NCBI GenBank assembly: GCA_030737835.1
Contig: JAUJYN010000018.1
Coordinates: forward strand, 3,348,001-3,412,000
Source of the DNA: Acorus gramineus
Taxonomy: Eukaryota; Streptophyta; Magnoliopsida; Acorales; Acoraceae
Length of the DNA: 64,000 bases
Direction of reading: 5' to 3'
Shown here: positions 34,916 through 47,604 of the stretch, one piece after another
Position numbering within the stretch: the first letter of the stretch is position 1
Layout: each line of letters opens with the position of its first letter
The notes under the pieces: model-generated
Seen by the model: only the letters and a program-made list of their open reading frames with translations
What the model was told of the DNA's origin: nothing
Databases searched by the model: none
Made by a program: the position numbers and the translations under genes

Positions 34916-35610
34916 ATTGTTGAGTTTCAGTCATTCTAGAGGGATCATGTGGGAGATGTTGGTGGGAAGAACTAGTAGTCAAAGCTTTTATTTTCTTTTC
35001 AAGTGTAGGAAGCACTGTGTTTCTTCTTACAAACCTTATCTGTTTCGCTCTCATTCCTATTCACCTGTCAAAATTTAGGTCGGTTTTTCATTCTGGATAG
35101 CCTCATTAGGCTGATGACTCTCATTACTCTTTAAAGTGAAGTTTCAATGTTCTGTGAGTCTATTTTGAATGTGTGATGTCCTATCAGTAAGACTGCTGAT
35201 AGAACCAGCCATATTTTTTAGACACATTTGTTGTCTGAAAAGTTTTGTCTTCACTTTGTAGGAGACAGTGAAAGTAATATTGATTACTTGGTTAGAATAT
35301 TATCCGATCAGTAAATTCCCCTTCCACGAGGGTGTGAGTGAAAATTTGATCACACTTCTCAACACGAATAGACATATTTCTCGGATAAACTTTGATACTA
35401 TAGAATACAAGAATTATGGAAGATCTTATATGTAGTCTTTTTCCATAGTTTATACCTATTTTAAAGATATATATTTTGTGTAATCAAACATGTGAAATAT
35501 ATGCTTTAAATAATTGTATAGAATAATATTTTTTAAGCATCAACTTATAAGCTCCATTACAGGCCCCATGAGGTGGCAAATGGAGAATTTCTATTATACA
35601 TTTTGGCAAC
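34916..35610 (+). other. UGE 3' UTR and downstream flank
   Basis: AT-rich sequence after the stop codon, without a clear AATAAA signal that I can pick out. No other feature recognised before the solo LTR begins about 700 bp downstream of the stop. Confidence 0.5.
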
Positions 35611-38600
35611 CAATCTGTCACGTCCCAGGAGCGGCCGTCCCCGGGACGTTAGCAATCATACAATATCAAGAATCATACATAAGAGACCAATAACGACTCC
35701 AAATAGAAGACAACAATAACCAACAAGGATCGAATAAGGTAACAAGGCAACAGGGAAGCGATAGCCAATTAAAAATGCGGAAGCATAAAATACAAATAAG
35801 TCTATAAATAAAATATCATTATTATAGACCCGAATACACAGTCACTATCCTGTGAGAGTCCAAGTCTAATAAAAATACAACCATATGTGTAACACGCACG
35901 ATTACTAATACATACACAAGAAAATAGGATTGCTGACAGCCTCGCACTCGCCAAACGAAAGGTGGAACACTCCACGCACGAACCACGCCAGAGGGTGCTC
36001 CAGCTCCACGCCAACCCAGTCCCTGGTGTACAAACAATACACGAGGGGTGAGCTACAAGCTCAGTGAGTGGCAAGAATCCAAGCTCTACATTAATAATAT
36101 AATATTAGTGCATTCTTCCTTCCAAGGAAAAGAAATGGACAGGAGAACTCAACAGATATAAATGTTACGTGGAGACTTGACCTCACCTCACCCTACCCTC
36201 ACCTTGGAAGGGGGAGGGGGACATTTGAGAAACAACTAATCTATTAACAGTAACGTGTAGTATCACAAACTAGTACAACGCTACAAGGATTATCCGCATC
36301 GATGTATAATACGTTACGATGCCTCGCATCATCCGGTAGCCCTCTCCCGGGTAGTCCTCATCCTGGCGGCCATCCATGGTTGGTACTCGTGCCTTGTACG
36401 GTAGTGACGTCATACTCTGGGCATTCCTAACGATACGCCATCACCCGTGGTTGGTACTCGAGCCTCGTATGGTAGTCACATCATACTCTGAGCATTCCCA
36501 CCTATACGATGGCATAACGCATGACAGATTTGACACCGGGTAGCTTCGACGCACGATGATGTAGGGAAACAGTACTCCATGCTCGTGATATCATCCGGTA
36601 GCCCTCTCCCTGGCGGCCTTCCGATGCGGTGCACCACCTAGGAAAGCTTCGACGCACGATAATACGGAGAGGAAGCACTCTATCCTGATCCTCACCTTCA
36701 CCCCTAGGGGTGACATGAGACTATTGGAAACAGAAAACAACCCGCTAACTCCCTTAACCTTCCGGTAGCCCTCTCTCGGGTAGCCCTCTTCCTGGCAGTC
36801 ATCCATGGTAGGTCCGATACCAAAACGGTATCGAAATATACATTAGGCATCCTACGATGTGGAGGCACAATCCACGATAGCTCCAACACCGGGTAGCTTC
36901 AACGCGGATACGAGGTAGTGGAGAAGCATTCCACGCTCGCAATACGATCCTCAAGGATCAACTATAATCATCTAGCAGTTAACAAGGCTAATGAATTCTC
37001 TTTAATTCCCATACCGTTGCATCACTCGGACGCAGGAAAATGTTTAAGTCCTCGCACTCAACAATGACAAGGCATGACCTTAAATATAGGTCATCCAAGC
37101 ACGCCTATTACAGATAGGCCAAACATACTATCATAGCTATCAGTTAATGAACACCGATACAATAAATGAATTCTCCTGAAATCTCATATAAGTGCATCAC
37201 ATGGATGCAGGACTGTTAACTACTTTTCTTAGGCACAAAAATAATAAAGCATGACCAACAAAAGATCATGCACTCGCCTATTATAGATAGGCTTGATCGG
37301 TCTAACACGCGCACAATATAACACAGGAGAAATTTAATCTCAAAAGAAGATACAAAGAACCTAGCATTCAAGAATGAACTGCATATTTCCTAAATCAATC
37401 ACATGATTCCACTATATGCACAAGATAATAGTGAGACCCATTCATTAGCTATCAATAAGTACAAGCATATGGAATTGGATTCCCTAAACAAGTGGGTAAT
37501 CAACGAATGACAATACTAAGTAACTTATGAGATAAATAAGCTCACCACTCCTCATAGAATACTCATCCAATCGTGTAATGAAAGAAAATCACATTTCCAA
37601 ACACAAACAAACTTCATCCTTATAATTTAACATAATGACTCATCCAATATCAAGTAGAGGCAAATAAGACCCATCTAAAGTTCAAGGTAAAGGCAAAACA
37701 CCAAACAAACAAGAATTTCATAATGTAATGAGTCTTAAATACATTCTCACAAGGAGCAGGGTTGGTTCAATGACCAATACCCACCTCCCTAAAATGGCTC
37801 AACTAATATAAATCCAACCCGCACTCCAAAACTATATGTGTTCAAGCAATAGAAAAGCCATTCGACATGGAACTTTCCAACAAGTGAACAATTGATATCG
37901 CATTAAAAGTTTACACCACAATATTAGCTAATATGTACATGTTAACATGCTTTTAGAGTATATAGAGATCAACAGTAAATAACATGCATATTACTACATA
38001 AGTGTGACAGTCAAGCCACTAAATATACGCACAGTTATCCTAAGAATAAACCATGTACAATTCAACATAGGCCTACTAGTAAGCTAGCATAAATGTCATT
38101 CCATGGCTAAATATGACACAATCATACTAAGCATTTACTAATATGAAGGCAACACTACAAAAGACTACCTATGACAAGCCATACTCTATACTTCATGATA
38201 TATATAATATCACCTAATGATAACAGGTATGGATCTAATATATCAATACAATCTACCAATCATGATTAAGTATAACTATAAAGCCCCATGGATACGTGAT
38301 GCACGATTACATGCATCAAGCACTTCCGAAAAGGGGTGGATCGAACCACTCACATGTACTTGAATCGTTGCGCGTCCGGTCTACGAGATCTGCAAGACAC
38401 AATTAATGATGCTCAATTAAATATAAAGCATCCTGACACATATACAAGCCAACTTCATGAAGACAACAACTCCTGATATTGCCCACACCATGCATAATAA
38501 CTCTTTGACACATAATCATGCAAAACTGGTATATCTACTGCAACCAGCCCAAAACTTTGGTCTCCACGGCACCAAATACACATCCAACAATTCTGACATA

Positions 38601-39990
38601 CATCACACACATTCTATGACATGTTGGGATCATAATACGTGAAGACATCATAACCTGATTTAGCCTCTACATGCCCTAAATAAAATATTGTAGGAAACTG
38701 GTCAGTTCCTAAGCGAATCTGGACAGTCCATGCAAAACAGGTTCTAACTTACCACGCAGTTATCATAATGACACAAAATTTCCTATATAGCATCTAAACA
38801 CATATATGATCATATCACATGAATACATAATGCTCAAAATATGCCTTTAAGTATTAGTTTCATAAGGATCTTTACAAGACAGAAATCTGCCTTACTATGA
38901 CACAAAACCCTCCAACAACAAAAAAATGGGGGAAAACACATACAACACCACCTGAGCATCATTGCTGACCACCCAAAGCACTAGATAAAAGCATTCATAC
39001 TTCATTGAAGCATAAACACAAACACCTACATTGCATGCCTACAATAACATTCAAGAACACAAGAAAAATCATACAAGGAGGGAAAGAAAACTCACCAAGA
39101 GAGGGGGAAAGAAAAGGAGGTGTGGGGGCTCATAAGCGCACACATTGCATCCTCCAACACACCAACTCTTCCAATCCTCCACCTCTTCACATCCTTGGCT
39201 AGATGGAGATACAAAGTAAGGAAAATGAGAGAGCTTAGAAGAGAAAGAGAGGGAGAGAGATTAAGCCTCACAAGGCACCCAACCAAAATCAAGCATTCTC
39301 ACCTAGTCTTTCTCTCCTTCTTGTCTTCTCCTCTTCTCTTCTCTCCCTCAGATTTCATCTGCTGGAACCCTTAAAATACCAGCAAAACCCCCTTTTGTTC
39401 CCCCAAAACCATCACTCATTTAGTGGGCGTGAAAGGACCAAAATGTCCTTGACTAAAAATTCTGGGTAGGCTTCACTAAAACAGTCATACCTTCCACATT
39501 CTAGCTCCGAATTATACAATTCAAAATCCGTTGGAAATCTAAGAAGATTATCTACAACTTTCGTGTTTATGCCAATATCCAATAACACATCCACCTATTC
39601 AAACATATGAGCTAAACATCAAACAAGGCTGCTGCCACGCTTTTCTCATCCCCAGGATACTATTGGAAAAATACCCATAAATTTTGCTACATGAATCCAA
39701 ATGATCTAATTCCACTTTTGTATGGAAGATAACTCAAAATTGAATATCCCATAATAAAATCATATTTAAACTACTTCATCTTGGGCATTAACAAAATTAA
39801 ATCTAAATAACAATTGAAACTGCATAACTTCTAAAAAGACGTCAGAATACGACGAAAATTTATAGGTAGGCCAATGTAAGTACCAAGAGAACAAATATGT
39901 AGTCAGATTTTGAAACTGAATGCCCAAACTATTAAAATAAATAAAACACGATATTTGACATTTAAAAAGTGACACAGTCTTAACACAATC
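35611..39990 (-). mobile_element. Solo LTR of a gypsy family, with perfect TSD
   Basis: The LTR occupies 35616-39985 (4,370 bp). On the minus strand it starts TGTTAAGACTGTGTCAC and ends GGGACGTGACA, matching the chromovirus LTR termini. CAATC flanks it on both sides (35611-35615, 39986-39990). No internal gypsy sequence is present, so LTR-LTR recombination removed it. A minus-strand TATTTTAA (39371-39378) aligns with the TATA position of elements 1 and 3. The micro-exon-like segment is at 38354-38389 (36 nt). It is oriented to transcribe toward the 3' end of UGE. Confidence 0.9.
39371..39378 (-). promoter_or_regulatory. Putative LTR TATA box, minus strand
   Basis: TATTTTAA on the minus strand, followed by GGG as in TATATAAAGGG of element 1. 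Transcription from here would run toward UGE from its 3' side. Activity is unknown. Confidence 0.4.
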
Positions 39991-42350
39991 CCTCAAAATG
40001 TTCGACGGTTTTGATTTTCATCTTTGCATTTGTGCAACATTAATTACTGTTTTCTTTTTTTTGAACATTGATTTGAATTCTTATTCTTTCATCATTATTA
40101 ATTTTTTTTTTTGGAATTGTTTTTTCATAAAGAACACCTAGTAGCAAATTTGAATTTCTACTTCGGAGGAATTTGAAGTCACGAATTTATTTTTTCTTTC
40201 GATTTGGATTTCATCCCAATGTCTATCGGATCAAGTTTGACATGTATTATGTTCTTGGATCTGCAACCGAAGTTTAATTTGCATATTGGTGTTCGTTTGA
40301 TATTAAATTTTTTTTTATATGTTTTGATCATGTTATATTTGAATTTAAAATTAACTTTTTTATGATTAATCATGAATGCCAGTTTTTATTATGTTACGTA
40401 TGTTGTAGTTGTGAGCCAATTACTATTACACTTTTTATAGTGTAATTAGTTTTTTTTTCCATATTTTGATTTTATTTGTTACATTTTATAAATGTAACAC
40501 ATGTTACTCTTACATTTTTGTTATATTTTATAAATATAACACACGTTACTATTACATTTTACAAATGTAATATACGTTACTGTTACAAATAGTTGAGAGA
40601 GATTTAAATGTTTTATTAAATGTAACACCCAACGAAAAAAGTATTTTACATTTTTCATAAAATGTAACTAGCTATTGAAGAGATGATCTATTTTTAAATT
40701 GTTTAAACATTACGTGAAATGTAAAACATTTACGTAAATGTAACTATTATGTTACATTTATATAAATGTAACAGCTTTTATGTAAATGTAATTGTTATGT
40801 TACATTTATGTAAATATATCAGTTTTTATGTAAATGTAATAAATAGTTGTGATAGATGTAAACATTTATGAAATGTATTTGCATTGTGTAGATGTATCTC
40901 ATTTATGTAAATTGAAAAGATGTTTGTCAAATGCTAGAATGTAACAGATATGTAAGATATTTTTAATGAATGAATATATTTTTTATGACATGAGAAGTTT
41001 CCATTGTTGTCTGTGTGTGTGCCATGATAAATCTGAAATAAATAATTAATTGTTAAATGTAACTACCAATATAAAATGTAATTGCTTCATAAGATAACTA
41101 TATGTGTTTTTTCATTATATTTGAATACAATAAATACCTGAATTTTTTAATTTTTAGGTAAATTTTGGTGTAACTTAGGTTCAATTACAATTTAGGTGAA
41201 GATTTCGAAATTCAAATTTTAAAATGAGTAAATGAATTTCGAGATATTCACGTGAAAGAGTAATACCCGAATCAAGAAAAAAAGGGATTTGGGTTAATGG
41301 GACATATTTTTAATGAAAGGCAGATCCGTATTTTATCATTTTATTATTTTTCAAAAGTCAACAAGCTATCCAATAAGATTATGACCTTTAATGAGACTTG
41401 TGAGTGAGACTTATAATTTGGGGCTAGGTATTATCATTGAATCGTATATATCTCTTACAAAAAACCAAAATTACAAGCCTTGTTGGACAATGTAGAACCA
41501 ACATTGAGACTATATAGAAAAGGGAAAATGATATGACCAGCCCATGTTTAGTTCCATCTACAGTCCCGTGTAGTAGTGAATGGTTGAACAATATAGCATT
41601 CAAACCTTCTTTTAAAAGTAGTTTTCTGATTTGATTAATTGTGTTCTGATGTTGTACTTTTTTGTTTGATTTTTCTTAGTATGGATTTTTGTGTGGATGT
41701 TAGTGTGTTTTCTATTGTAACTATTATAAGAATTTTATTTAATGATAATATGTAAAGTTTTTATTTTAATGATTGTACAATGGTTTATATTTATTTTTTA
41801 ACATTTACAGCTTAAAATAAAATAATGTACATGACTCAAACATTCAAACAAGATTCTTTTTGTGTGAATATTTAGGGCCCAGCTTTAAAAGCTCACCTTG
41901 GGTCCAGTAAAAAATATCAAATCTCATGGCCGACCCTGATCATGGGTATCAATAAGTGACAACAAGTGTGGCTTTGGAATGAAGAAATCATGAGATTAAG
42001 GTAAACAATTTAAATCTATTGGAAATAATAAGAAAACATATGCAAAAACCCTAAGTATACCACTAAAACTTCATAAATCTGAATTGAATCTTAAAAATAA
42101 TCCATAGCATGTTGTCATATTAAAAATCATTGGAATATATGATGAGTAAAAGCCCTACTGATCCATCTTTCATATCTCCTTTACATGTTTAGCCGTTTTT
42201 AGGCGACTTGAATTCAGGATGACTCTCTCTGGCTGCTGGACTTTGAAGCGACAAGAAGAAAATTAATGTGTCGCAATTACTTGGCTTTGATAGGGTCCGG
42301 CTATTTGCACCCTTTGTTTTTCATACACACCCAACATAAATGGATTTTTT
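39991..42350. other. AT-rich intergenic DNA
   Basis: No gene recognised. It contains the GTTACA/TGTAAC-rich block described separately, and several poly-T runs. Confidence 0.55.
40440..41090. repeat. Diverged repeats rich in GTTACATTTATGTAAATGTAAC
   Basis: The words TGTAAC, GTTACA, ACATTTA and TAAATGT recur many times in both orientations, with local palindromes such as TTACATTTATGTAAATGTAA. No fixed period is obvious. It may be a decayed array of short inverted repeats or the inside of a MITE. Confidence 0.6.
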
Positions 42351-42351
42351 T

Positions 42352-42614
42352 TATAAGATCCATTTATTTGGGGGTATGTTGGTTGTGCTAAGGTGGGGAG
42401 AGAGAGGAGTGCTACGTGGGAGCCGCACAGGGTGGAGGTTGTTGCGGAGTTGGGAGAGGGCGGGGTGGGGTGAAGGAGGAGGATGGGAGGCGGTGGTGAG
42501 GAGGAGGAGGAGGAGGAGAGGGGATGGGATCAGTGGTGGAGATAGGGTTTGTGGTGATGGTGATGATGGAGGCGTGTTCGGCGAACTTCACGGGGATTGA
42601 TCCTCCGTCGCCAT
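42352..42614 (-). pseudogene. Possible 5' fragment of a host gene, proline/serine-rich
   Basis: On the minus strand an ATG at 42614 opens MATEDQSP and meets TGA at 42588-42590. Past this stop the same frame stays open for about 78 codons with strongly coding-like, GC-rich, Pro/Ser-rich content (for example PPSSPSPQTLSPP and a Leu run from CTC repeats). The compositional contrast with the AT-rich surroundings suggests a gene start captured or left behind. I do not recognise the protein. It could also be chance low-complexity sequence. Confidence 0.3.
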
Positions 42615-42719
42615 TGTTGATAAAGTTTTTGGCGGGAGGGGAAAGCTTCTTGTTGGATTTTCGTGTGTATAAAAATGTTGAATGTGTTTAGTATGTTTTT
42701 TATTGTTTAATATTTCCAT

Positions 42720-42900
42720 AGACACTGGAACTGTCGACAGAGTCAGATTTTGTAGACATTGTACCCATCGACGAGGTCCCATAAACAAAGCCAAGTTATT
42801 TTTGGACCTAGAAACATTGAAACAGTCTACAGAGTCAGATTTTGTAGGCATCGGATCTGTTGACAAGATCCGAAGGTCATTTGTCGCGGTTGTAGGGGTT
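42720..42900 (+). repeat. Two tandem copies of a roughly 92-bp unit
   Basis: CAGAGTCAGATTTTGTAG occurs at 42738 and 42830, with related flanks. In one frame both copies read STESDFV. This may be a remnant of a repeated coding sequence, but no longer frame is intact. Confidence 0.5.
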
Positions 42901-43902
42901 GATCAGAATGTTGTGCCGGGACCTCCTATGATTCCCGTGGGGCCGGTGGGTAGGGGTGGTAAACAAGCCGAATGAGCCGAGCTTTGACTTGTTCAAGCTT
43001 GACTCATTTAGTATTAGACTCGGCCCAAGCTTGGCTTGGCTCAGGACCGAGCTTGATTTCGTGTCCATGCTCAACTCATTTGGCTTGTGAAAAGCTTGGT
43101 TAAAGCTCGGTTAAACAAGTCAAGCCGAAGCTCGAACCAATGCTTGGCTAGGGCTTGTTTAGCTGATAAGCATATTAATTATACATTAAAACCCCTTAAT
43201 CTAATTTTCTATATCCTTATTTTATGTATAATAATAACTAATATTAAGGATTTATGTGTTATTGCACGTAATTGACTTAAATGAAGATTATCAATACAAG
43301 ATATGCTACAAATCAGTTATAGATATGAAGGAGAATCAAGAGTTTCTAGAAAATTCTTATGGAAAAAAGATTTGGTTAAGATTGAATAAAAATCAATCTA
43401 ATCAAATATATTCTTCAAAATCCCGTCCCACTGTTTTGATCATAACTTTTGCCTCAAGTATCTGATTTATGCTCATGATATGGCGTTGGAAAGATAATTT
43501 CAAGATCTACAAATCACTATTTCATGAAGATTTCGTAATTCCATCTTATTACGGGTCAAAAATCCATCTGAAGATTCTGCAGAAAATCAATGACGGGAAT
43601 TAAATCTAAACTTCATATGAGGAAGGTTGAGGCCAATCTTAACTACCCAATCTTAACCATCCAATATATTGCAAATAAATGGTTGAGATTCAAGAGCTGG
43701 AGGCTATAAAAGGAGGCACAAAGACAAAAAGGGAGAAGAAGGATTCAAGAGTTTTGCTTTGTTTTTGTTTTTCTTTTCATCTCATATATTGATTCTTGTA
43801 TTCTATTAGATCTGAATTTTAATATTAATTTTGTGTTTTTATTTTCAAGAATTTTTTAATGTCTTTTATTTTTCTTTTCTTTCATTTAATCATGTCTACT
43901 TT
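42901..43902. other. Intergenic DNA, possible transposon remnants
   Basis: GGTAGGGGTGGTAAACAAGCCGA near 42950 and the following GAGC/AAGCTTG-rich stretch to about 43160 resemble widespread plant hAT-type remnants. A TATA-like CTATAAAAGG at about 43705-43714 precedes a pyrimidine-rich stretch, possibly an LTR leader. Ends were not found, so no element is called. Confidence 0.35.
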
Positions 43903-45317
43903 TGTCACGCCCCAGGGCGGCCGTCCCCGAGACGTGGCAATAATAAAATATCAGCTATCAATACCTGAGGTCAATAAAGACTCCAACAACAACACACAAG
44001 GTGGCAAAGCAAGGATAATGATAACCGACTGAAAAGCGGAAGCATATTACATAAACAATGCCTGTAAACTAAAAACATTATTACAGACTCGAATACACAA
44101 TCACTGTAGAGCCAAGTCTAGACCAAAGAAAATACAACCTGTGCCACATGCACGATTTACAATACATACAATGACTCTAGGACTGCTGACAGCCTCGCAC
44201 TCGCCACCCGCTGGAAGAACGCTCCACGCCCATAAGACCACGCCACAGGAAAGCTCCAGCTCCACGCCCAACACTACCCCTGAAAAGAAATAGTATGCGA
44301 GGGGTGAGCTACAAGCTCAGTGAGTGGCTGGAAACCAATCACCATACAACAGTTCAATACATAAACAATTTCCTTTCAAGGTAAACATGGGTGGAAACCC
44401 CTAGATAACTGGGTCACGCTGCGGCGCGACCAACCTCACCCTCACTCTCGGAGGGAGACTCTTGGGACTTTTGGGGAGAGACCATACCGTTGGTCGAGGA
44501 GACCTGGGATTACTGGTCTACGCAACACTACTGGATCATCTACATCGAGATAACTGCCCAACGATGTCTTTGAACATCGATACGAGATCGGACCCAACAA
44601 CTATGGGAACGGACGAACAACGAATGGGTCACGAGGTGACGTGTCTTCATCTCATCCTCACCCTCACTCCCGGAGGGAGACTCTTGGGACTTTTGGAAGA
44701 GACTTAGACTGCTCTACACCCTTGGTCCACCGGTAGCCCTTTCCCCGGGTAGTCACTACCTGGTATACTCCCACGATCAGTACGCTTCCGAACACCTCGG
44801 TGGTACCTACGGATGGGAGCCCTCTGTCAGGACAGCTTTTCCAACGCCGGGAAGTTCCTACATCGGATCCAACGAAGGGGAGAATGATTCCACGCTCGCA
44901 ATATCATTCGTTAACCCTCTCCCGGGTAGCCTCTACCTGGTACACTCCCACGATCAGTACGCTCCCGAACGCATCGGTGGTACCTACGGATGGGAGCCCT
45001 CTGTCAGGACAGCTACAACTCGGCCCTCTTCAACACGGATGACATTGGGAGTAAACATTCCATGTTCGCAAAGCGAACCCAATGGAAAAACAACTACTCT
45101 CGATAATCACTTATCGAGATATCGAATACTACTGTACTCCCACACCGTTGCGTCGCTCGGACACAGGGGGGGTGTCACGCCCCAACTACCGGCTTAACAA
45201 TCCGATAAGATAATGAATTCTCCTGAATTCCAAACGAGTGCATCGCTCGAATGCACTGGGCCGATTACATCGCTAGCGCTCTAACTAATAAGGTACAACC
45301 CGGCAACGGGTCATACC
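43903..45317 (-). repeat. 3' part of a minus-strand gypsy LTR, cut by element 2
   Basis: The minus-strand 3' end GGGGCGTGACA lies at 43903, and homology to 1250-2800 continues (TTCCGC tract, GTGAGCTACAAGCTCAGTGAGTGG, repeated opposite-strand CCCTCAC words). It stops at 45317 where element 2 begins. The remaining half should lie beyond the right edge if element 2 inserted into it. The local flank ATACC (45313-45317) is the predicted TSD. Confidence 0.7.
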
Positions 45318-47492
45318 TGTTATATATGTGTCACTTTTAGCCTTTTGGTCACCTTTGAGACATTTCTGGCCGTTTTTCAATTTTTTCTTTTTTCGATCGG
45401 AACCGCTAAAATCTTAAACTTTTAGCTATCTGCATGAGCTCGAGAACTCCGATTGAAAATCTAACTGCACATTATGAGTCCTGGTGCCATTTCGAGCCAC
45501 TCACGAAAATTTTATCGAATTCCGGTAACGTTTTAGAATTTGGCAGTTCTGAATCGTATCCGGGTTTTGACCGAGTTGGAATGTCAAAGGGGGGACTTGA
45601 CCAAGTCAAGAAGACTTGGACCAAGTCAAATTTGACCATTGACTTGGTCAAATATTTTATTTTTTTTTGTGTGGTTGGGTTGACTCAAAGTCAATCCCCA
45701 CCAACCCTAATTGTTCATTAGTGTGTGAGTGTGTGTGTGTGTGTGTGTGTGTTACTATACCTAGGCGTCCCCCTTCTTCCCCATCTCCATCTCTCTCTCA
45801 CACACTCCATCACTCCCTCTTCTTCCTTTGTTCCATTAGAGGTAGTAGAAGAAGAAGAAGAAGAAAACCCTAGAAAGGAGAAAGAAAGGTATGTGTGTGA
45901 TCTACCTTTGTATGGTGTTTGTTTTGTTTTCCCTTTTCTCTATCTCCCTCTCATGGCTTCCCCCACCCCTGTTTTCAGCCATTTCTAGGGCTTGAGAGTG
46001 GCTGAGGAGGTGGTGGTGTTGGTGGTGGCGAAAGAGGTGGTTTGGTGCGCAAAGGGCACCCGAGTTCCCCCCCCCCCTTGTTCTTCCTCTCCTTGGGTAA
46101 GTCCTCCTCCTCCCTTAGCTTTGGTTAGATGGTTGTTAGGGTGTTTAAGTGGTCATGCATGCCTGGCAGGGGGGGGAGGGGGTGTGGGGGGGCTGAGGAG
46201 GGGGGGGAAGGGGTTCGCGGGCAGGCGTGCGGGTAGTGTGCCAGGGGTGCTGGGGCGCATGCGTGCGTGCGCATTCATGCGTGCGCGTGCGGGGGGCCAT
46301 GCGTATGGCTGCCCGAGGGTTCGGGAGGGTGTCGGGGCACTCGGACTCGCGTGCGTACGTGTGCGCTCGCATGCGTGCGAGTCCGTATGCATGCTTGTCC
46401 GAGTATTTGGGTATTTCTAGTAAATTTCATGTGTATTGTGTAGTTTACTCACCATATTGAATGCCCATGTCTTGCAGATCTTGGCGAACGGTCACGCAAC
46501 GACCCGGGTTTCAGTGAGTGGGTCAATCCAACCTAGTAGGGAGGCGTTCGATGCACGTAGGCGTGCATCGCCCTCCCCTGGGGCACCATAATTGTATATT
46601 TTTAAGCTAATTAAATGAAATTGAGATCATATTGTTTTAAGCATGCCTTAGAGAATATTATAACCTTGTTGTTATAATATATGTTTCCCCGCATCTTAGT
46701 TATGCGCCCTGTTGGAATTCTTGAGAATTCATGACATTAGAAATGTTAGGAAGCGTTGTCGACGGATCAAAGAGGATCGTATCCGTATGGGTAGGCTGTT
46801 TTCTCCCTTTTGTTGGATCCGAGTAGGGACTCCCCGGCGTTGGAAAGCTGTCCTGACAGAGGGCTCCCATCTGTAGGTCAGAGTGTGGGAGAGGCTACCG
46901 GTGGACCAAGGGTGGAGAGCAATCTAGTCTGTCCCAAAAGGCCCATGTCACCCCCTTAAAGGGTGAGGGTGAGGGTGGGGTGGGTCGGCGATGTTACGAC
47001 CCACTAGCTTGTGTAGTTACTCCCGTTTAGGGACTTTAAATTGTGCCATTCACTGAGCGTGTGGCTCACCCCTCGCATATTCTTTTCCTCCAGTTGTATC
47101 TGAGTCAGATCTGAAGGAGGAGCTCCCCGAGGCATCACAGCAGTAGGGAGCAGCGTCACGTTTTGGGTTCTGCGAGTGAGAGGCCATCAGCATCCCTTTC
47201 TTGCTTGTATGTATTGTTATCCGTGATTGGGCACAACACTTGTATTTGGATGTCTTTGTTTATGTTGGCTCTCACAGGACAATTGATTATGTATTCTGGT
47301 CTGTAATATGTTTTTGAATTACAGACTCAGTCGTTTAAGCTTCCGCTATATGTATATATATTATGTCAGCTACATTATTGATTGTGTTGTAACTCTTGAT
47401 GTTGTTTAGAGTATTTTATTGATCTCCTGTATAGACTGCTGATATTATATATATTTGCCACGTATCAGGGATGGCCGCCCTGGGGCGTGACA
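45318..47492 (+). repeat. 5' LTR of element 2
   Basis: Starts TGTTATATATGTG and ends GGGGCGTGACA. Donor-like GTAAG at 46097, a short GC-rich tract (about 46170-46400), micro-exon-like 36 nt at 46478-46513, G-rich GGGTGA array at 46961-46980, third acceptor-like CCTCCAG ending 47093. A (GT)n run near 45720-45751 is shared with the 3' LTR at about 63924-63950. The 3' copy lacks about 30 bp present here near 45395-45420. Confidence 0.93.
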
Positions 47493-47497
47493 AAAGT

Positions 47498-47510
47498 TGG
47501 TATCAGAGCC
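47498..47510 (+). promoter_or_regulatory. Primer-binding site of element 2 (initiator tRNA-Met)
   Basis: TGGTATCAGAGCC five bases after the 5' LTR. Confidence 0.92.
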
Positions 47511-47604
47511 TGGTCCTGTCAGAGCCAATTGTTTTCTTAGAGATGAGTCCTAGGATTCTATATGAGTATTCTGATCCTAGTGACTGTTTTTTTAGGTTGC
47601 TGAT

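Noticed and set aside
45173-45190. Second LTR 3' terminus at TGTCACGCCCC
   Set aside because: The following sequence does not continue as the LTR end (no CGGCCGTCCCCG), and homology to the solo LTR runs through it, so it is an internal match.
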